Below are positions 12,208 to 22,600 of a DNA stretch of 64,000 bases, in pieces. A program made the position numbers and the translations under genes. The notes beneath the pieces were generated by a model that worked only from the letters and a program-made list of their open reading frames with translations, was not told the DNA's origin and did no database searches. The stretch comes from Bugulina stolonifera (Eukaryota; Bryozoa; Gymnolaemata; Cheilostomatida; Bugulidae), in NCBI GenBank assembly GCA_935421135.1, contig OW285189.1, positions 10,809,072-10,873,071 of the forward strand, given 5' to 3'. Within the stretch, counting starts at the first letter, position 1. Each line of letters begins with the position of its first letter.

Positions 12208-12778
12208 GGCCTAATAATTATTAATTTAGACTAAATGGCCTATAATAATAATAGGAATAAAAAATACAGTTATATTAATTAATATTAATAGGTGTAGAAA
12301 TAACAAATGCTGTTACAATAGCTCAACATGATTATTTTACAAATACTTTAATAATAATAATAGTTGTGATAGGCTATACTAATACTAATTCTTATAGTTA
12401 TGTTAATAATCAATTCAAAAGTAATATGTTTTATTATTTACGCAGGGTAAGATCAATCAGGCATTAAAAGGATTGCACTGTGAACATGGAGTCTCATACT
12501 CATTTGACAAATTTTTGTTTGGAAAATAGTTGCTCATTATTCACTTTTGAGCCAAAGTTATTGTGTGCTAGAGTTTAGGCCTATGTGTTGCACCTAATTC
12601 AATTCAATTAGCTATGTCCTACTTTAGTTCATTTACTTGAAAGGCCTGATGTGGAGTCTTGCTGCATTTTTGTGACCATCATCATATAACAAAAGACGAA
12701 ACAGTTTACGTTCTGCGGTTAGCAGTCTGCCATCGTCCAATCAGATCTGGGACTGAAAATCGGGATGATTCACATACG

Positions 12779-13180
12779 TTGCAATGCTGCCGGTCAGGAT
12801 CTCGGCTCCGGGTGGTGCTAGGACCTTGGGACCGGGTCCCCCTGCATCGCTGCCGAGGTGGGTCCCTAGCCTTAGGCCCTCGGATCCGACTTAGGGCGGG
12901 GTGGATACACAACTCACCCCACCCGCCGATAGGTGTTGGAACTCAGGCTATCCCGGCAGCTAAGATCCTCCTGGATCCGTGATTTATATGTTGCAATGCT
13001 GCCGGTGAGGATCTCGGTTCCAGGTGGTGATGGTACCTTCGGACTGGGTCCCCAGGCATCACTGCCGAGGTAGGGCCGTAGCCTTAGGTCCTCAACCTTG
13101 ACCAAGAGCGGGGTGGGTGAACAACCCACCCCACCCGACACATTGTTGTTGGAACTCAGGCTGTTAACTTGGAGTTGTCT
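12779..13180. repeat. GC-rich tandem dimer, ~210-bp unit
   Basis: Two diverged copies lie head to tail. Copy 1 (12779-12989) and copy 2 (12990-13180) each start GTTGCAATGCTGCCGGT. Each continues through GAGGATCTCGG-like, CATCGCTGCCGAGGT-like, AGGGCGGGGTGG-like and CCCACCC blocks and ends TTGGAACTCAGGCT. The GC content is far above the surroundings. The open frames on both strands follow from that composition. I do not recognise the family. Confidence 0.65.
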
Positions 13181-13632
13181 TCTTAATGCAAGGGAGTACA
13201 ACTCCACATGAAATCATTGTAACATGCCTGTGCCACCAGAGGTCATACACATGCATGACCATGGTACATGAACACAAGCCATCATTACACGCGAGCGGAA
13301 CAAGTAATTAGTGCAGTGAGACTTGCGTCACAGACCAAGCACAAAGTGCTTATTAATTTTTATTTGTGTACTTCAAAGTAGCCTGTGGCATTGCACTACT
13401 GGCCTTTTCAGCGTACATAGTGACTCTGTGTTTGAACCATTCAACGAGAGGTCAACATAGCTATAGACACAGTTTCGCACATAATCTTTTGTGACTTTTA
13501 CATTCAGTTGAACTTTAATGTTACAATAGTCTTTGTTACCTACTTTCTAGATATCTCGCCACTGCTGAGTAATTGCATGCATAGCGTAGTGGTTGCTAAT
13601 ATTTAGAAGACACAGCATATCTCTACTTAGTA
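13181..13632. promoter_or_regulatory. Upstream region of the YTHDC1 gene
   Basis: No gene is seen here. The short-foldback word starting GGAGTTGTCTTC at 13171 meets its complement TACAACTCC near 13198-13205. The rest is the likely promoter and 5' untranslated region of the gene starting at 13633; no TATA box stands out. Confidence 0.35.
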
Positions 13633-16600
13633 ATGGGCGAAGGGGGTAAGTCTATTTTGTCATGACATCTGATCATACAACAACTATAGGCTACTCTAAC
13701 AACCATTTCTTGCTGATTGTGATTGTTAGTACAACCAATAACTTTGGTCAAACTAGGCGAATATAATTTATGAAAATGTAATTTACGCTCTTGACCTTAC
13801 CTTATGGTGCATACAATGTAGTTGTGCTACTATATTTAGGTAGTACCTCAGACGAGCAATTGGAACAGAGAACCACGAGAGGTAAATCAAATGAAACACA
13901 ACTTGGGTTTTACTGAAATGTGTTCTATAGTAATCAACTCTTATTACAGCTAATTTCATTGTTTCAATTAACTCATGCCACATGAAAAAGAATATGGTTG
14001 AGCACTTTGGGCATTACTTTAAAGAGGGCATTGTGATTATAATATAAGCTATGAAAACATAATTGCTTAGGGAGATCATTTGATTTGTTAACAAGTTTTG
14101 AGGTTGGTATCGTTATATACCGTTCTGTAATATTCTGACAGGTAAGGTCACCAAGCGTGTAGCTACTCAAAAGAAAACACCTGCACCGAAGAAAAGCAAA
14201 ACCTCGCCTGTAGCAAAGAGTAAATCTAAGAGTTCTACAAAAAGTCCAGTGAAAGCAAAAAAAATCAATAAGGATGATGCCAAAGTCCTCGGCCACAGTG
14301 AACCAGGTAATGTCACCAATCAGCTGTTGGTTTATTAAATGTAGTAATCTAAAAACTGTAGTCAGTGAACTTGGCTGCATTCATGGTGGTTATGATGTGT
14401 TGAACAGAAACATCTCTCAAGGAGCCTCCAAGGAGTGAGATGAAGGAATCTGCAGATAACTGCTCTTCAAGGAGTAAGTCTGCTTCGCCTGTTAAGATGA
14501 GTATTGAGGAGAAACGTAAAGCGCTGCAAGCAGAGAGGCTCCGGAAGGAGAAGGAAATGCAGGAGTTGTTGGAGCAGGAGAAGGCTCTACTTGAGGTCAC
14601 AGAAGAGGAAGGTCAGTACACAACTTAATCACTTACATGGATAACCTAGAGTTCGAGTAGTGAAATAAAGGATTTGCACTTTAAAATTTGAACAGTTTAA
14701 TAACACCTGGAAACAAGTGCCTATATGAGCTAAAGCGGTTCAGAGAGAGAGCAGTAAGAATTTAGTAAGCCAATATTTGTGTTGGTAAAATTATTTTCCT
14801 GACAATTCTATGACTACTAAGGTAGATGATTATTGATTGTGTAGATAATGTGATTGCAGAGAATCTAGAGCCGACAGACATGGAGACTCGGGATACTAGT
14901 GTTGAGAAGGAGGACCTGAACATATCAGCTGACAGTAACTATGACACTAGGAGTGAGATAGACGAGAGCCATGATGACGAATTTGGTAAAGAAGGTGGGT
15001 TATTAGTAGTGATGTTACACTAACGGGTTGCTAATTGAATAATCTCTTGCGCATACTAGATAGAGTATAGTTCAATCGACTGCTGATTCGTACAATATAT
15101 AATCCTAGTAACTAGGTTATAAAAGTATGCTCATTCTCAAATACTTGAACGTTGCAGAAGACTTTGAATCAATGGATGATATGGCAATGGAGGAATCAGC
15201 AGATATCGACCAATCAGGTGAAGCCGAGAGGTCACATGATGAGGTGGTTAGCGATGGAGGAAATGATGTAGATGCAGACAGTCATGTGCCACCAGTAGAG
15301 GGAGGTCTCGCAGGGCTAGATGATGATGAGGAGTTGGCCGATGAGCCGGAGGTGGAGAGTAAAGAAAGGGCTATCTCACCCGTAACTTGGGACGTAGACG
15401 TGCATGCCAATCAGGATGATGATAACATATCGGTAAGTAGCTGTTCTACGGTACATATTATGTCATAATATTTACTTGATCTGCATACAGTGTACTGCTT
15501 CGGTGTTTGGCACCTCATCAGTGCAGCTCAGAGATAGCTCAAGGAGCACACCTTGGCAATACTACATATTTACAGCAAAGCGTGTTTAGAAGGTGTGAAA
15601 TAAACTGAGCCAAAGTTATCAAGCTGCCAAAGACAGCGAGAATTGCACAATGATAGCAGTTCAGTATACCTCCAGAGAGAATGCTCAAGCATAGTGCTCA
15701 ATCCGCATACAATAAGCCGCCTTGTACTATCATGTGCTAGTGTCAGCAGTTTGTGTGTTTTGGGACTCACATGTAGCACTTCTGGAACTTTTAATCATGC
15801 TTTCTAACTGATCGTAGGTAATCACCCTATGTCAAGGTTAACATATTTGGTCTCACAGGTTGACTCACCTCTCAACTCCGATGATGAATCAGAAAGTGAT
15901 GGTGGAGAGGTCAAGGAAGATGAGGTGTCTGATAAACCACCTCAGTCGGAGACGGCTGAAAAGACTTCGACTAAGATATCTACCACTCCTTCTGAACAGG
16001 TCAAGGCTGAAAGGCTGTCGGCGCACAGCAGGCTTTCCACAGACGCTATGAATGAGCGCACAGAGAGAACTGTAAGTGGACTTATCGATTGTTTGTTATT
16101 TGTGTAATATTCTACTTCCCATCCTATAATTCCCACTGCCCGTGCTAACCCGACACTGCCTGTGTTGTTTCGTATCTTCAATCTCGAAACATTCTATAAT
16201 CCAACATGACATATACCCATCTGCCTTTGATTTGTCACATAAACATCGGGAACTATTATTCAGTTTTACTGGGTATAGAATGCAGCTGTGGGTTCACTTA
16301 ACGTTCACAGTGATCTGAGAGTACTTTATTACCCATGTGAGACGATAACTCTGCTTAATACAGGCAATTTGATGTTTATGTACTGTAGATGTACTGTAGA
16401 TGTACTGTAGATGTGCTGTAGATGTACTGTAGATGTGCTGTAGATGTACTGTAGATGTGCTGTAGATGTGCTGTAGATGTACTGTAGATGTGCTGTAGAT
16501 GTACTGTAGATGTACTGTAGATGTGCTGTAGATGTGCTGTAGATGTACTGTAAATGTGCTGTAGATGTACTGTAGATGTGCTGTAGATGTACTGTAGATG

Positions 16601-19600
16601 TGCTGTAGATGTGCTGTAGATGTACTGTGGATGTGCTGTAGATGTACTGTAGATGTACTGTAGATGTGCTGTAGATGTACTGTAGATGTGCTGTAGATGT
16701 ACTGTAGATGTGCTGTAGATGTGCTGTAGATGTACTGTAGATGTGCTGTAGATGTACTGTAGATGTGCTGTAGATGTGCTGTAGATGTACTGTAGATGTG
16801 CTGTAGATGTACTGTAGATGTACTGTAGATGTGCTGTAGATGTGCTGTAGATGTACTGTAGATGTACTGTAGATGTGCTGTAGATGTGCTGTAGATGTGC
16901 AATGTACGACTTCTATTAATAATACTAGTTTCTTTGATTTGTTTTGGTAGAAAGGAGTAGAATCGGCTGAGGCAATGAGACCCAGAGTCCATAAATATCT
17001 CTACAGAGAGGCTAAATACTTTATGGTGAAAAGCAGTAATCATGAGAATGTTAGACTGGCTAAGGCTAAGGGGGTGTGGTCTACCCCTCCCCAGAATGAA
17101 ATCAGATTCAACAAGGCAGTGGAGGTAGGATATGCTATTTATTGCATGTACGTTATATTTGTATGACTGGAAGAGGTGCACACACCTGTATGCTAATGCA
17201 TGTCACATCATACAAGATATACATAAATTGACATTTTGTGTGAATGTGATGTAGAATAAACTTTATGATGACGTACACTCATTGATTAAATATATTTCAC
17301 CTGTATCTTTTTGAATTATTAACTGCTGCCCGTAATATTTTCACTCCCTGTATGTCATACTTGTAGGAAAACACTACAGTGATATTGGTTTTTTCTGTAA
17401 AAGAAAGTGGTGCGTTTCAAGGGTTTGCCCGTATTAATGGACCTTCTCAGAAAGATGGCCCAAAGATAGCCTGGGTTCTTCCTCCCGGAATCAGTGCTAA
17501 GGCTCTTAGTGGTGTATTCAAACTGGACTGGATTAGCAGGTAGTGTACACTATAATTATCTGGTACGTGTACACTGCACCACAACACTTCTACATGTACC
17601 TACCACCACAATACTTCTACATGTACCTACCACCACAACACTTCTACATGTACCTACCACCACAACACTTCTACATGTACCTACCACCACAACACTTCTA
17701 CATGTACCTACCACCACAATACTTCTACATGTACCTACCACCACAATACTTCTACATGTACCTACCACCACAATACTTCTACTTGTACCTACCACCACAA
17801 TACTTCTACATGTACCTACCACCACAATACTTCTACATGTACCTACCACCACAATACTTCTACATGTACCTACCACCACAATACTTCTACATGTACCTAC
17901 CACCACAACTCTTCTGAAAGCCCTCAATAATGTACGATCGTCTTTCATATTGTTGCAGGACGGATTTAGCCTTCACTAAAACAGGTCACTTACGGAATCC
18001 ATGGAATCAGAATAAACCAGTCAAGATTGCCCGTGATGGTCAGGTAAGTGGATGCTATATACACATGTGATTGTTATATTGGATGGGAGGCTGATGTAGT
18101 CATTGACTGTACGTAGCCATAGTTCCTACAGTGGAGCTGGAGCCAAACACAAATATTATATACTCAAATGCCCATTATGGTAGATTCCTTTCTCAAAGTT
18201 CCACAACTAATATGTAAGTTTTGGAGTTGTGTTCCTGTGTGCGGCACAATTGTTGCAATGTCACTTTCAACATTATTGGGAGTTTTCCTCTTTCCCGAGA
18301 AGACGATTACCAACTAAGACTGACAGTTCTCACATGACCTGTTTTCATCAACGCTTTCCATTCTAGTTTTAACCTAACCAAGCCAGCCAAGTACATTAGT
18401 TATCTACAGTTTTGAAATATGCGGTTTCTCCGTGTTTACATGCGTTCCTTGTTATTCACAGGAAATCGAGACACATTCCGGAGAATCTTTATGTAAACTA
18501 TTCACTCTGGACGGGTCTAGCGACTATGAGCGTGTTATATCTAGAGTAAAGAGGAAGAGGGAAGCTCTACAGGCAAAGGGGCCGTTACCTACCAACAGAG
18601 CTCCTTATAGGTTAGCTTATGATATCGAAGTATGACCACTGATGTCTAAACCACAGATGTTGGTACCAGTCGTAGAGATCAATTAGAGCTTGCACTCGTC
18701 CCACCTGTAGACACAATATGTGTGTGTCGATGCTGGAAGTAAATGATACCATACGGCAAGCGGTAGAGGAATCAGCTCTATCTTGATAGTTTCATCACCG
18801 TTGTTGTTGTGGTTTCTGTTGTATTATACATATTATTATTTGCTTTCTCTCTCACCTAGAGTCAGCATGCAGCGAGTCAGTCGAGGCTTTACTGCCACAT
18901 TCAGTAATGGACTATTAAAAAATGGACTTTTAGTCTGAAATGGTTAGCATGTGAGGGAGGCCCTGTAGATGCCATGGGACTATTTATTTTATATTTGTCC
19001 AAATCCTTGAAAGATCAAGCAATTACCTGGTTATTAGGGTTTGCCTCCCCACTGTATACTACAAGCTGGCCACCGTGGTAGCCAGTAATATGTCTTCTAC
19101 ACCGCTAAGGATGTCTGTCTACCATTCAGATACCAAAGTGTCTGTTTGATAGGAGAATTAATGGACTGCTGTTAGATTTACTACCCGAGAAGAACTGAAA
19201 TCTTAGATATAGAGGGGGGCTGTGGTTGCATACTTCGTAAAAAGGACATTTTCAAGGTTATTAGCTATACCACTGGGTATAATTGGACAATTTTATAATT
19301 ATATTCACGTATATGGACTATCCCTGCCTGTCTATTACAGTAATAGACATGCATAGTATATTTTTCGCTTCACTTCATATTGCAACCACAGCACACATAC
19401 ATGCATATATCGGCTCAAAGGGTATGAAATGAACACTGTTACCTATGTATCCTCACTGAATTCAATAGCCTCGGTACTTTACCCTGTAACCATACTTACT
19501 ACGGACTATCTACCCACCACCCTTGCCTCTCTAAATCTCTTGTTTTTCTCTCAACAGCTTGATTGCTGTGGATACGGTATGTTCAAACAAGCATTACCAA

Positions 19601-22600
19601 AAATATTTTAATGTGTATGTATGGTCACTAAGACTTGGTTGAATGCTTCATTGAATATAGGGTTGAAAGCTAATATACACACATTATATAACTGGATGTT
19701 GTCGTTTACTGCAGAAAGCAGAAAGCGTGTTGGAGATTTAAAAAACATAAAACCAAAATTTGGTTTGATGCTTTTACTTTAAATTTGAAATAAAAAAATT
19801 ATAATTAAATTGGATTAAACATGCTGATTTTAACGATGACATCCCAGTTTTGTTACCTTTTAATATTATTTAAGGTATTTCTAGCACAATTAGGAGACAT
19901 ATTTTGTGGACATTATAGATTAGCTGCAGGCCCAGTGTTAGCAAACAGGTGGAGTTGTCTCTCCCATTATATTGAAGCAAAATTCAACTAAAACATTCCT
20001 ATAATGGTTTTAAAAATAAAGTGTGCACTTGTATGCATTGCAGCATGTGAATTTTATGTCCGCAAAACATTCTCTTAGTGCCTGAGTAGAAGTGAACAAT
20101 TGTTTATCTAACTGTCACCATCCCCTTGGGAAATAATGTGAAAATACTGTAACCTTCCTATGCATAGTAATTCTTGTATAAATCAATACCATAATTTGCA
20201 CATTTGTACATGTTAGAAACAGTAGACAGTAGCATGACGCCCTCTCCACTCCCTCCTCACCTTATGGCAATTAAAGCTGCCTTGTTGACCTTCATGAATG
20301 CACTGAATCTGCTAGGGCAGTGCTGGGAGTCTTGCAGACTGCAGTGTCCCTCCTGTCCATCTGATGCAGGGTCCCCTAGGTCCTGAAAATGTCAACATCT
20401 AATGGAAGTGTATACTATACATACAGAACGTATATACAATGTTTGAATATATGCACTGGGTAACAAACAGGTTATGCCATATAGTAGTAATGGGTGTTTA
20501 TTTCTAAAATTGGCCTAGACATGTTGCCACTAGGAATATCCCCCCATGTAATGTTTTGGTAGAAGCTAGTGAGGTGACAGTTAGATTTAGTTCTGTGGTT
20601 ATGGGATTATGTTTTGATGTTGTCATGCTAGCTTCATGTAGTACGTAATGTTAATGATGATGTAATTCAGGCCTAATCCAAGTCACAGTAACCACTATCA
20701 TGGTAACCAGCCTCACTCTCACCCTTCCAGTCGGGATGGTCGAGATGGTCACTCGGACTACAGAGGTCGTGGGAGAGGATTGTTCAGCTACAGGGGTGGC
20801 GGGTACAGGGGCAGCGGATCTGGGTACAGGGGTGGACGTGGGGGCAGTGGTGGAGGCTATCGTGATGGACCGCCCCCTCACTCGGGAAGCTCATATTCCT
20901 CACCACGATACCACCAGAGCATGAGCTCAGGCCCTCGTAGCGGCCACCCTTCCCAGCCCCCTCAGTACTATACGTCTAGCAGCAGGAGCTCTTACAACAA
21001 CGGGACAGAGTATAGGGATAGGAGCAGCTACCCCTCAGGTAATATAATATATTCCCTCCAGTAGGTTCTCATACCAAGTTGCATGTATGTTTTATATGAC
21101 ATGCTTATGCGCATGCATCTACAATTTGTATTTCATGAACACAGTAAGTTTATTATTACTTTGATATTCGTAGCTCCGGCTTACCCACAGTCACAGCCTC
21201 CTTCCTACCACTCGGCTCCAGCTGTACCTGCAGACATCTTTGTTAAAGGGGTGAGTACCTGTCTAAGTTAAAGGGGTGAATACATGTCAAGTTAAAGGGG
21301 TGAGTACATATCTGAGTTAAAGGGTGAGTACAGGTCTAAGTTAAAGGGGTGAGTACAGGTCTAAGTTAAAGGGGTGAGTACAGGTCTAAGTTAAAGGGGT
21401 GAGTACAGGTCTAAGTTAAAGGGGTGAGGTAATGAATTGGAACCTTTTCATAAGAGGTGAGCAAGTAATACTGGAAATATGTGGAGACATTTATGATATT
21501 AACCAATGCGCTCTATTTTATATAGCGGTCTAGAAAAACTGGTATATTATATCTAATACAGACTATGCCAGGATCTCCATGTGTCACTACCCAAAGTTCC
21601 ATGGAACCTTTGTCATTATCTACATAACTGTTAACTTAAGACTGCAGTATCTGTTCCTTAGTATGTCAAGTTGACAGTGGATGTTCTATAGCTTGTATTT
21701 CTTCGTTCTTGTAGTCTTACGAACAATATCTAGACCAGATGAGACGGGCGCCATACATACCGGATCTAGGTAGCTCTATGGTAAGTTACATATATTGCAA
21801 TACCACTGGTGCTATACTGGATTCGATTCCAACATCTCATCTATCTTTGTGTCAATAGAGAATATGCATAGGCAATAAAAATGACCAGCTGTCAAATTCT
21901 CTATTTTCTGTCAGTCACAAAAAATTGATCAGTTGTGATATTCTATGTCTGAAAAGGTGATTTTAATGTAGGCTAAATCTGTAACAGGCGTTTGTCAGTC
22001 AATAGTTATAAAAAGTCTAGTCTGTTATTATTAGAGTATTATATCGCTCTTAGAAAGCTGTTAATGTTTTAACGAAGTTGAAATTCACATGTGATTAGTA
22101 AATGTAGTGGGAAGTGATTTACTGAGTCCAACTAACAACAACTCTAGCTAGTATTTTTAGTATACCGTGCTTTAGTAATACCTCATATCCATACTCAACT
22201 TGTATTTTATCACAGGCTATGTATGATCCTTACTCCGCTTCTTACCACGCTGGAGGTCGGGACGCTCCTCCGCCCCCACCTATCCCTTCTTACTCATCTA
22301 GCAGAGATCGGGACAGGGATAGAGGCAGCCGACCCAGTGCTGACAGGGTAAGGGCTCCAAGGTTTACTAGACCATTGCAAACATTGGTTTTACTATGTTA
22401 TTTACTCAGTTACACAATGCTGAACTTTTGTTGCTAGGAAACTAAACGTTGCATTAATATCATTTACTACACGACTCTTTGACTGTGCTTTCACATGTAC
22501 CGATGTCAGTCTATTGGAGTAATAGCAGGTACTTGAAGGTGCTCATATTGTGTCAAGTAGCCACTATACTCTCTACTTGTCTATCTACATATAAATGTAT

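Noticed and set aside
12659..13207. Open frames on both strands over the GC-rich dimer
   Set aside because: High GC lowers the stop-codon frequency. Frames differ between the two copies and nothing is conserved at the protein level.
13973..14600. Minus-strand frames of 135 and 83 codons
   Set aside because: They are antisense shadows of the YTHDC1 exons at 14142-14306 and 14408-14611, which join in phase with their neighbours.
16294..17181. A 295-codon minus-strand open frame of Ser-Thr-His-Leu-Gln-Tyr repeats
   Set aside because: It is the 11-bp minisatellite read in rotating frames inside a YTHDC1 intron, antisense to the real exon at 16951-17124.
17494..17979. Three overlapping repeat-protein frames on both strands
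   Set aside because: These are products of the 27-bp minisatellite. The true coding parts are the exons ending at 17539 and starting at 17959.
18432..18635. Stop codon after DIEV as the end of the YTH protein
   Set aside because: A donor at 18610|18611 in phase 2 joins exactly to the RGG-rich exon at 20671, and the later exons match the YTHDC1 tail order.
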